From contig CACOBT010000003.1 of NCBI GenBank assembly GCA_902625535.1, positions 1 to 64,000 on the forward strand: a DNA stretch of 64,000 bases, read 5' to 3'. Below, one piece after another: positions 1 to 6,968 of the stretch. The notes below the pieces were generated by a model that was not told the DNA's origin, did no database searches, and was given only the letters and a program-made list of their open reading frames with translations. The position numbers were made by a program, and so were the translations under genes. How positions within the stretch are numbered: position 1 is the stretch's first letter; every line of letters begins with the position of its first letter. This stretch comes from an uncultured beta proteobacterium (lineage in GTDB: Bacteria > Pseudomonadota > Gammaproteobacteria > Burkholderiales > Burkholderiaceae_A).

Positions 1-21
1 AAGATTAATTAGGATACTAGG

Positions 22-3000
22 ATGGCCACCACTGCAGATTTAACATTCAGACTTAATGGCGAGGATATACCTGACCCGAGTATTGTGACTGTTATCAATG
101 ATGGTACGGGTAATAAGTATGTGATTGATGGCATTCAGCAGGATGCGTTAAATCTTGTAGAAGGTGAGACCTATGTTTTTGACTGGTCTGGAGTAAGTGG
201 TCATCCGTTTAGGTTATCGACAACTCCTGATGGTACTCACGGTGGTGGAGTGGAGTATGTAGAAGGTGTTGTTGTAGATCCTGCTGCCTTTACGACTACG
301 ATAACTGTTGTAGAAGGTGCACCGGATTTGCATTACTACTGTGAGCTGCATCCTGGTATGGGTGCAAGTGCTGCCACGGAGACTAGTGCAAACCCTGCTA
401 GTACGCAGTTTTACATTTACAGCGACTCTAACGCTTCAGAGTATTACTACACCGACGGGTTCGGAGAAAATGGAGGAGCCCGAGCCACCCCAGGTGGCAA
501 TCCACCGGCAGGCGATTCAGTCGATGCCCTCTCATTTGAAGTGGGTGATACTTTATATTTTGACGGTTATGTTCAACCGATTTACAACAATATAGAGGGT
601 TCAGCGGTTTCTTATTCTATTCATGTGGGGCCAGGCGATCAGCTAGATTACAACTGGTATTTGGGCAATAGTGATACCTTAATTGAGTCAAACTCCAATG
701 CTATTACTGTCACTCAGGATATTCTTGATCAAGGGTTCTATCTTCAAACGAATCTTGAATCAGGCGTATGGTGGCATGACAACACATGGTATCTTGATGG
801 GTCAATGCAGGTCCCACTTGATGGCTGGGACTTTGGTGCGGGTTCGTCTACTAATCCAATTATGTCGGGAGCTGTTATAGATTCACAGGCCGCAGCGATA
901 GATCAGGAAGTGATTAATGCGGTCAAGTTGGAGTCCGTATCTCAGGATATCTCATTGGGTGGAGCCAGTGGTGATTATGCTTATGTGGATCGTTCTTTTG
1001 GTGGTGCGGTTGTTTATGATGCAGATGGTACGACTTCGAACATAGATTTTGTAGGCAATGAGAATACCTTTGTGTTGGATGCGTCCTCAGAGTTCGATTT
1101 CTTTGGTTATAGCTATGACCCGGCGTATACCGATGATTCAGAGGTAGTTGTTTTACAGGGTAGTGTTGGTGGTGGTACGCGTTCAATTGAGTTTGGTGAG
1201 GCAACAGATGCTGCAGAGGATTGGGATGTAGTAAGTTTTGATGGTCTTGACTCAGGTATTACTCTTGATCTGTCGACGGTAGATGCCAATTATGATGCAA
1301 CTGCAACCAGTGATGGACTGACGGTTGCATATGTTGATGGAGCTGAGGGTGTTTTTGGTACTGCTTTTGGCGATATTGTCAATGGTGATGCTGCACGTAA
1401 TATTATACATGGTGGAGATGGTACGGATTATCTTGCAGGTGGAGACAATCAGGACTTGATCGCTGGTGGAGCTGGTTCAGATCATCTTTACGGTGGATCT
1501 GGTGAAGATGTCTTAATTGATCTCGAAGGTGGGGGTAAGATTTGGGGTGATGCCGGCTCGGGTACTACTGAGAATGATTCTTTTGTAGTTGGTCAGGGTA
1601 CAACGATTCAGGATTTTGATTTATCTCCTGATGGAGCTGGGTTATCTGGTAGGAGTAATCAGATTAATGATGTGGTGTTTGTTCAGGTAACAGCAGCATC
1701 TTTGGCAGCAGCTGGTTTTACCTTAAATGAGATTTATGAGTTAGTCAGTGGTGATGAGCAGTATACGGATCAGTGGCGCACCTTTGTAAAAGATTTGGAA
1801 GTGGAAGTGGTACCCGATACTACGACGGGCAATTCGTATAACGAGATTCGTTTATCGATTGATGGTAATAATGATGGTCAGGCAACCGATATTGGGGCGG
1901 TATCGTTTTTAGAGGCTGGTACTGGGTCAGGCAATTACAATGCAGTAAAAATGAAAACGCAGTTAGAAGATATTTTGGCAGGTTTTGAGTCAACTACTTC
2001 GGATAATGCGCATGTCTTGGAGCAGTTCTTTGGCATGGATACGTTAACTGCTGCTCAGTTGACAGCGTTGGATCGTGCAGTGGATTCTGGTGAGGATGTA
2101 GAGGCAGCAGGTGGTGATGTTGCAGCTGTGATTGCAGCGATTGATGCGGAATTAACAAGTGAGATGTTTGATGCAGCGCAGATGGTTCGTGATGCACTGA
2201 CTTCGCAGGTGGGTGCTGCTACTACTTCTGAGGTAATCGCTGCAGTAGAAGAGGTGATAGATGATGCAGTGGATGTGGCGTTAGCTGCAACGAATATGGA
2301 TACATCTTTGTTTGTACCCATTGCAGTTGAGGAGATTCGAGAAGGAACCGTTCGGACAGAGGTGATTGAGGATCGTGATAATGCGCTTGGGTTGATTGCA
2401 GCAGAGGCTGCTGCCAATGGCGATGATGCAGCGGCTGCATTACGTGATAGTTTGTTAGGTAAGACCACGATTGTTGATCGTGCACCTGAGGTTGCAGATG
2501 AGCCTGCACCTGAGGCAATTGTTGTGTTGAGTAATGCGGACGATAAGGTGATTAGTACTTCTGGTGCAGATGATCGTTTTGAGGTGATCCCGCAGGTGTT
2601 TGTGGGCAGTGATGGTGTGCAGTATGACGAGAGTGATTTAACTGCTGAGCAAACGGATGGTAAGACTCAAGAAGAGATTGATGATCTTGTTGCAGAGACG
2701 ATGCAGAGTTTTGGGCAAAATGTGATTGTGGATTTGGCCTCGCGTGATGAAGGTAGCAGTGGTTATGGAGATGGTGGGTCTTCTGCTGGCGAGACTTCTG
2801 GTATTGGAGACGGTTCTTCAGCAGATCAGAGTTCGCAGATTGATGTAGGTGCATTAGGTGATGTGGTCTATCTTGAAGGTGTAAGTGGGATTGATGGAGT
2901 GAACTTTGAGAGGTTCCAGGTTGGTCGTGAAGGTGAGAATTCTTTGAAGATCAGTGCAACGGTGACAGCAGAAGATGTAGATGAAGATGGTAATACTGTT

Positions 3001-3459
3001 GAAGTAGCCAGGAATGCTGGAGAGGTTACGGTCTTTAAGCAGTTTGATGCATTGACTGATCGTTTTGCTGTGGAGACTTTGGAGATCAGTACTACTGATG
3101 GTACGAGTGAGTACTGGAGTTTGAGTACAGCTGAAACTGATCGTTCTGGAGGAAGGATTACTGATACGTATATTGTTACCGATGTATCGAATACGGGTAA
3201 GGGTATTTTGATTGGATCAGATGCTGAGGCGGATACGTATGTGGTGACAGGTGATGGGGATGCTGCTCAGATTAAGGTGGTTGGTTTTGATGCTACGGAC
3301 ACGATTAATTTAACTTCTTTTGGTGATGATCTAACAACAACTGTCAATGGAAGTGATGTGGAAGTAAGTGATGCTAATGGAGTGGTTGTCACACTGATCG
3401 GGCTAGGTTCTGAGACAAGCATTGATGATCAGCTTATTGGAGTACAGTCAGAGATTTAA
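22..3459 (+). CDS. RTX-type exoprotein with N-terminal cupredoxin-like domain (1145 aa)
   Basis: A large acidic, Gly/Asp-rich protein with no Sec signal peptide and glycine-rich nonapeptide-like repeats (about residues 463-511, e.g. HGGDGTDYL, GGAGSDHLYGG), as expected of a calcium-binding type I secretion substrate. Residues 1-115 look like a cupredoxin: His61 (SGHPFR) and the CELHPGM motif give His61, Cys107, His110 and Met113, a plausible type 1 copper ligand set. Residues about 127-281 hold a module (YYTDGFG ... DQGFY ... DFGAGS) that occurs twice in the protein at 6969. Residues 312-1145 align throughout with residues 795-1605 of that protein, including a helical Ala/Glu-rich part and the C-terminal tail (GFDATDTINLTSFG). 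Secretion by the transporter at 21612-26541 is inferred. The ATG at 22 is the first in-frame start; the upstream promoter is outside the window. The substrate or physiological role is unknown. Confidence 0.82.
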   Translation: MATTADLTFRLNGEDIPDPSIVTVINDGTGNKYVIDGIQQDALNLVEGETYVFDWSGVSGHPFRLSTTPDGTHGGGVEYVEGVVVDPAAFTTTITVVEGAPDLHYYCELHPGMGASAATETSANPASTQFYIYSDSNASEYYYTDGFGENGGARATPGGNPPAGDSVDALSFEVGDTLYFDGYVQPIYNNIEGSAVSYSIHVGPGDQLDYNWYLGNSDTLIESNSNAITVTQDILDQGFYLQTNLESGVWWHDNTWYLDGSMQVPLDGWDFGAGSSTNPIMSGAVIDSQAAAIDQEVINAVKLESVSQDISLGGASGDYAYVDRSFGGAVVYDADGTTSNIDFVGNENTFVLDASSEFDFFGYSYDPAYTDDSEVVVLQGSVGGGTRSIEFGEATDAAEDWDVVSFDGLDSGITLDLSTVDANYDATATSDGLTVAYVDGAEGVFGTAFGDIVNGDAARNIIHGGDGTDYLAGGDNQDLIAGGAGSDHLYGGSGEDVLIDLEGGGKIWGDAGSGTTENDSFVVGQGTTIQDFDLSPDGAGLSGRSNQINDVVFVQVTAASLAAAGFTLNEIYELVSGDEQYTDQWRTFVKDLEVEVVPDTTTGNSYNEIRLSIDGNNDGQATDIGAVSFLEAGTGSGNYNAVKMKTQLEDILAGFESTTSDNAHVLEQFFGMDTLTAAQLTALDRAVDSGEDVEAAGGDVAAVIAAIDAELTSEMFDAAQMVRDALTSQVGAATTSEVIAAVEEVIDDAVDVALAATNMDTSLFVPIAVEEIREGTVRTEVIEDRDNALGLIAAEAAANGDDAAAALRDSLLGKTTIVDRAPEVADEPAPEAIVVLSNADDKVISTSGADDRFEVIPQVFVGSDGVQYDESDLTAEQTDGKTQEEIDDLVAETMQSFGQNVIVDLASRDEGSSGYGDGGSSAGETSGIGDGSSADQSSQIDVGALGDVVYLEGVSGIDGVNFERFQVGREGENSLKISATVTAEDVDEDGNTVEVARNAGEVTVFKQFDALTDRFAVETLEISTTDGTSEYWSLSTAETDRSGGRITDTYIVTDVSNTGKGILIGSDAEADTYVVTGDGDAAQIKVVGFDATDTINLTSFGDDLTTTVNGSDVEVSDANGVVVTLIGLGSETSIDDQLIGVQSEI

Positions 3460-3472
3460 CCGTGGAGAGGAA

Positions 3473-3670
3473 ATGGTACAAGGCGTTTTAATAGGATTAA
3501 TTGTAATATTTGCCTTTATCTTTTTTAGAGGCTTACGTTCGGGTTCTTCTTTTATTTATGATCGTTATAGCGGTCCTAACAAAAGTACTCAGGGTCCCCG
3601 GGGTTTTGGAAGGACTGGGGAGAAGCGAATAGTACGAAAAAGGCGAGGGTACGGGGCACCTTTGGACTAA
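3473..3670 (+). CDS. small single-pass membrane protein, unknown function (65 aa)
   Basis: The open frame extends upstream into the preceding gene, but ATG 3473 is preferred because a GGAGAGGA Shine-Dalgarno stretch lies just before it. The protein begins with a hydrophobic segment (GVLIGLIVIFAFIFF) and continues with a basic, Gly/Arg-rich tail containing RKRRGYG, so a positive-inside orientation with a cytoplasmic tail is likely. It starts 13 bases after the RTX gene stop and could be cotranscribed with it. I do not recognise a family. Confidence 0.55.
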   Translation: MVQGVLIGLIVIFAFIFFRGLRSGSSFIYDRYSGPNKSTQGPRGFGRTGEKRIVRKRRGYGAPLD

Positions 3671-3859
3671 AACTGGTGTTTTAGCTCGAATACCTGATGA
3701 TGTCGTTACTTAATCTCTGTTTAGGGGGTTGGTCTACTTATCCAGAGGCAATTGCGAGTAATGATTTTCCTTAGTGCTTTTTCATCTTTTACCCGATACT
3801 GAGAATCTAACCTATTGGTATTCTAAACCTAGTAAAACTTAAATTTCAGGAGAAATATT

Positions 3860-3931
3860 ATGTGGACCAAGCCAACAGCAACAGATCTTCGTTTCGGTTT
3901 TGAAGTTACAATGTATATCGCCGCTAAGTAA
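3860..3931 (+). CDS. pqqA: PqqA, precursor peptide of pyrroloquinoline quinone (23 aa)
   Basis: This 23-residue frame reads [19 protein letters not shown] followed by four residues. It matches the known short PqqA type, which begins MWTKP, has TDLR and ends in GFEVT-x-Y. The Glu15-x3-Tyr19 pair is the one that PqqE crosslinks and that becomes PQQ. A good Shine-Dalgarno (AGGAGAA) precedes the ATG, and a strong hairpin terminator begins 22 bases after the stop, so it is probably made as a short separate transcript. No pqqB, pqqC, pqqD or pqqE is present anywhere in this window, so it is an orphan or extra copy here; the maturation genes must lie elsewhere if it is functional. Confidence 0.88.
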   Translation: MWTKPTATDLRFGFEVTMYIAAK

Positions 3932-3953
3932 TTTCAATTTTACGAATTGAAAG

Positions 3954-3980
3954 AAACCGCCCATGTGGCGGTTTTTTTTT
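3954..3980 (+). terminator. rho-independent terminator after pqqA
   Basis: An 8-bp perfect stem, AAACCGCC (3954-3961) with GGCGGTTT (3967-3974), closes a 5-base loop and runs into an uninterrupted T tract (3972-3980). It lies 22 bases downstream of the pqqA stop and upstream of the APS kinase gene. Confidence 0.9.
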
Positions 3981-4056
3981 TGCTTTTCGTTTGCAATACA
4001 ATTAAGAACTGTTTTTTGGTTCATTATAGATTTCAACGATCGTAGTGATTTCGGAC

Positions 4057-4629
4057 ATGAATTTTTCTATAACAAAAAAGTTTAGAGACAAGCAAAAAAA
4101 TCAAAGAGGTGTAGTACTTTGGTTTACTGGTTTGTCTGGTGCAGGAAAGACAACGATTGCAAACGAGTTAGATCAATTGCTTATTGCAAATAAGAATCAT
4201 AGTTATATTTTAGATGGAGACATTGTCAGGGCCGGGTTAAGCTCGGATCTTTTTTTTAATAAAAAAGATCGAGAGGAAAACCTTAGAAGAATTAAATATG
4301 TTGCACAGATGTTTTGTGATGCAGGGATTATTTCGATTGTTACGTTTATTTCTCCATTTACAGCAGATCGAAAAAAAGCAAGAGATTTATTAGGAGAGTA
4401 TTACATCGAAGTGTTTATAAAAACCTCTCTTGAAATTGCAGAAAAAAGAGACCCGAAGGGTTTGTATAAAAGAGCAAGAAATGGGGAAATAAAAAATTTC
4501 ACGGGGATTGATAGCCCTTATGAAGAACCTGAAAATCCAGAATTGATAGTAGATACAGAAAAGCAAAGTTCTGCCGAATGTGCATTAGCAATATTTAAGT
4601 ATTTAAAAATAAAAAAATTTGTGAACTGA
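4057..4629 (+). CDS. cysC: adenylylsulfate (APS) kinase
   Basis: It phosphorylates adenosine 5'-phosphosulfate to PAPS with ATP in the cytoplasm. The P-loop GLSGAGKTT is near the N-terminus, followed by LDGDIVRAGLSSDLFF, KKDREENLRRI, the ISPF segment and KGLYKRARNGEIKNFTGID, all in the order expected of APS kinases; the length (190 aa) is also normal for a stand-alone enzyme. A GTG at 4045 would add four residues; neither start has a convincing ribosome binding site. No sulfate adenylyltransferase or PAPS reductase gene lies nearby, so a role in supplying PAPS to the sulfotransferase-like protein encoded at 6020-6835 fits better than assimilatory sulfate reduction. That link is inference from proximity. 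Confidence 0.9.
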   Translation: MNFSITKKFRDKQKNQRGVVLWFTGLSGAGKTTIANELDQLLIANKNHSYILDGDIVRAGLSSDLFFNKKDREENLRRIKYVAQMFCDAGIISIVTFISPFTADRKKARDLLGEYYIEVFIKTSLEIAEKRDPKGLYKRARNGEIKNFTGIDSPYEEPENPELIVDTEKQSSAECALAIFKYLKIKKFVN

Positions 4630-4702
4630 CAGTTTTTGAGACGCTCTGTTTTATTTTTACGAAAATTGGGCGAGAACCTAAATTCCTTCGAAACCTTTTT
4701 TC

Positions 4703-4708
4703 TATAAT
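4703..4708 (+). promoter_or_regulatory. possible -10 element
   Basis: A perfect TATAAT lies 55 bases before the start at 4763, in an otherwise non-coding AT-rich stretch. No clear -35 is found at the right distance, so this is only a candidate promoter for the two genes that follow. Confidence 0.3.
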
Positions 4709-4762
4709 CTTTTTCAAAACAAGGTACACTAACTTATTGATAACTCTTTTATGGAGAAGGTA

Positions 4763-5008
4763 ATGGCGGTAAAAAATACATTTTATGATTCTGTTGGAGG
4801 AATAGCCTCAGGTGAGGGTCTTGTGCATATCGAAATGACCCAGAGAAAAGATTTTAATCAGGAGAAAAAAAAACTAGAGTTTGAAGTAAGTGAGCGAATT
4901 ACTGTGACAATCAACACGTTTTTGCGTATGCATCAGGCAATGGGCAGGGTGGTTGCTCAATTAGAAGAAAAAGGTGTAATTAAGAAGCGCGACCAGGCAA
5001 CCAATTAA
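4763..5008 (+). CDS. small protein of unknown function (81 aa)
   Basis: Start at ATG 4763 is supported by GGAGAAGG shortly upstream; an in-frame ATG at 4751 would add four residues. The sequence is hydrophilic with alternating strand-like pattern (VHIEMTQRKDF, FEVSERITVTINTFLRM) and a C-terminal helix (MHQAMGRVVAQLEEKG). The overall layout recalls the small DUF3467-type proteins, but I cannot establish that. It is 7 bases upstream of the next gene and is very likely cotranslated with it, so it may act with that protein. Confidence 0.6.
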   Translation: MAVKNTFYDSVGGIASGEGLVHIEMTQRKDFNQEKKKLEFEVSERITVTINTFLRMHQAMGRVVAQLEEKGVIKKRDQATN

Positions 5009-5015
5009 GTTCTCT

Positions 5016-5924
5016 ATGGCTGAGAAAAAAAAGAACGCAGTTGCAATTCGATGTCACCAAATCGGAGAGGCAGAAAAAAAACTCTACTCTTTTGTGGCAG
5101 AATATTTTGGAAAAGAAAATACATTTTTTGTGATGAATGTCGACCCCGCGACAGTCAAGGTTCCCGAAGGATATAATCACATCATTTTTAATCACGAGAC
5201 AATCCTTTCTCGCGAGCAGTTGTATTGGCCGCAAGATGTTGCCTGGAAATGCGGAGACTATTGTTACTATGCGATGTTTAATGCGTTGAGTGGGTATGCG
5301 TATTTTTGGTTAATAGAGCCAGATATTAAGTTTTGTTGTGATACGGCTGAGACGTTTTTCGAAGATTTTGAGACTCAAGAGGCAGATTTTTTAGCGCCAA
5401 AATTTGGAAGGGCTTTAGAGACGCTTCCTTTTTATTCAACTGCAAGAGTTTTAGACTCGCCTCCGATGTCTTGTCTTTTTGGAATAACGCGCATGAACCC
5501 GGCGGCAATTCATAAACTGGTTAATACCAGGCAAAATCTTTCGGAAAAATTTTATAAAGAGAAAATTCCGCCATCGCAGTATCCAAATGATGAGATTTTT
5601 GTATCTACTGTTGGCGCAAGACTTGGGTTGCGTTGTGCGCCGATGGATAAACTTTCTTCTTTTAATTTTTTACTGTTTTCCGTTGACCCTAATGTATATT
5701 TTTTAGAGCAGGATCTAAAAGATGTTAAAGGAAAATTTATCGTTCACCCGTTTATGGATGGGGAAACATTCGTGAATAAAAAAATGAGAAGATTTGAAAG
5801 TGTGTTAAATCAAAGTTTCCCACTTTTGGATTTTATGGCGCAATCCATTAATAAGTGTTCGGATGAAAAATTAAAAGAAGTTTTAAGAGAGAAGTTTCGC
5901 AAAAGATTGCAAGACTGTGTGTAA
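5016..5924 (+). CDS. hypothetical protein, possibly glycosyltransferase-like (302 aa)
   Basis: A soluble protein without signal peptide or membrane segments. The central part has a YCYYAMFNAL helix followed by YFWLIEPDIKF, in which an acidic EPD follows a hydrophobic strand, as in the metal-binding DxD region of GT-A glycosyltransferases; further on come DFLAPKFGRA, SCLFGITRMN and YPNDEIFVSTVGARLGL, which would suit acceptor-side segments of such a fold. The family is not recognised by name, so the assignment is tentative. It is preceded at 7 bases by the small protein at 4763 and lies between an APS kinase and a sulfotransferase-like gene, a setting consistent with building or modifying a glycan. 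Confidence 0.5.
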   Translation: MAEKKKNAVAIRCHQIGEAEKKLYSFVAEYFGKENTFFVMNVDPATVKVPEGYNHIIFNHETILSREQLYWPQDVAWKCGDYCYYAMFNALSGYAYFWLIEPDIKFCCDTAETFFEDFETQEADFLAPKFGRALETLPFYSTARVLDSPPMSCLFGITRMNPAAIHKLVNTRQNLSEKFYKEKIPPSQYPNDEIFVSTVGARLGLRCAPMDKLSSFNFLLFSVDPNVYFLEQDLKDVKGKFIVHPFMDGETFVNKKMRRFESVLNQSFPLLDFMAQSINKCSDEKLKEVLREKFRKRLQDCV

Positions 5925-6019
5925 ATTATCAGACTTCGATTTTTTAAAATGGTTTTTCTAAGGTTTGATTCCTAGTTGCGTGTGTGAATAAAAAAAAGAG
6001 AGAGTGGCGAACTCGCTGA

Positions 6020-6835
6020 TTAACGGATCCAGTTTTTCGCATCCTGCATTTTTTTGTCATCCATTTCCAGTTTGCAATAGTTGATCATATCAAGGCGTGC
6101 GTTTTCGTTTTTTCGAAAATCATCATACGTGATTTCAAATGTAGAAAGCTTTAGTTGCTCTGTTGCATTTGCAATTTTATCATAAATAACTTTTGCCCCT
6201 TCTTTTCCATAAACAGGTTGCCATTTTCTTCGAAGCCGTGAGTTCTCGATTTCTTCCAATGGTCTTTTTAAAACAATGTAACGGGGGTTTGTGAGAAAAG
6301 GTTCGATCTCGTTAATTACAAACATGGTTAAGGGGTGCTTTATCACGATGACTTTTTTGCCTATGCCAGCAGCGATTTGCATGTGCGTTTGAATCCAGCC
6401 AGGAAAGAATTTAATAAGCTCTTGTGCATCTTTTTTTTGCTTAAAAAAGTTCTCTTCTTTTCCTTCATCTTTTTTCAAAGGAAACATGGTTTCGAGAATT
6501 CGTTTTAAGTGAATATTCTCAAAGGAGATTTTCGTTCGCTCATCATTTGACCAGGCGTGAGGCGGGCAACTATGCGCTCCACAGCGCTCAAAAAATCCAG
6601 CTAGAGCAGAAGAGCCACAAGAATACGCAGAAAAGATCAAGATTGTTTGCAAGAATACTCCGAGCTTGATGGATGAAATAGCTATTAATGATACTCGCTT
6701 TTCAAATCCATGTTTGCGCAAAACATGGATACCGAATTGAAACCTGCTAGGGTTAACCCTGAAAAAAAAGTGGTTTTTTTGGGGTTTTGTAGCTAAATGA
6801 AATTGAGTTACAACTTTTTCGTAATTTTCAGACAA
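6020..6835 (-). CDS. sulfotransferase-like protein
   Basis: The protein shows the two PAPS-binding signatures of the sulfotransferase superfamily in degenerate form: a strand-loop-helix ILIFSAYSCGSSALAGFFE (5'-phosphosulfate loop, near residue 65) and YIVLKRPLEEIENSRLRRK (3'-phosphate site with Arg and Ser, near residue 190). The C-terminal EITYDDF segment is also typical. The longest frame starts with TTG at 6835; its first 60 residues look unlike the family and a TTG at 6652, with GGAG five bases upstream, would start right at the PAPS loop and is a serious alternative. It is convergent with the gene at 5016 and divergent from the RTX gene at 6969. With the APS kinase at 4057 it forms a possible donor-plus-transferase pair. 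The acceptor is unknown. Confidence 0.68.
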   Translation of the reverse strand: MSENYEKVVTQFHLATKPQKNHFFFRVNPSRFQFGIHVLRKHGFEKRVSLIAISSIKLGVFLQTILIFSAYSCGSSALAGFFERCGAHSCPPHAWSNDERTKISFENIHLKRILETMFPLKKDEGKEENFFKQKKDAQELIKFFPGWIQTHMQIAAGIGKKVIVIKHPLTMFVINEIEPFLTNPRYIVLKRPLEEIENSRLRRKWQPVYGKEGAKVIYDKIANATEQLKLSTFEITYDDFRKNENARLDMINYCKLEMDDKKMQDAKNWIR

Positions 6836-6928
6836 AAAGGTTGCTTCATCTATTAAAGCGGCATAGTATTAGAGATGTAAAAATACAACAAATTTATTTG
6901 GGTCTTTTATCCGCGTAAAAGATCAGTT

Positions 6929-6945
6929 GCTAAACATAATTTAGC
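6929..6945. promoter_or_regulatory. inverted repeat in divergent promoter region
   Basis: GCTAAA (6929-6934) and TTTAGC (6940-6945) form a perfect 6-bp inverted repeat around CATAA. It lies 23 bases before the RTX gene start at 6969, in the 133-base region shared with the divergent sulfotransferase-like gene. It has no T tract after it, so an operator or mRNA leader hairpin is more likely than a terminator. Confidence 0.35.
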
Positions 6946-6968
6946 TAACGTTGATTTAAGGAAATGTT

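Noticed and set aside
2055..2854. Several long minus-strand frames inside the first RTX gene
   Set aside because: They are shadows of a repetitive, Ala/Glu/Asp-rich gene; the products are low-complexity His/Gln/Ser-rich or Ala/Ser-rich sequences without start signals.
3839..4036. Minus-strand frame of 65 codons across the pqqA region
   Set aside because: It runs antisense through pqqA and its hairpin terminator, which explain the sequence better.
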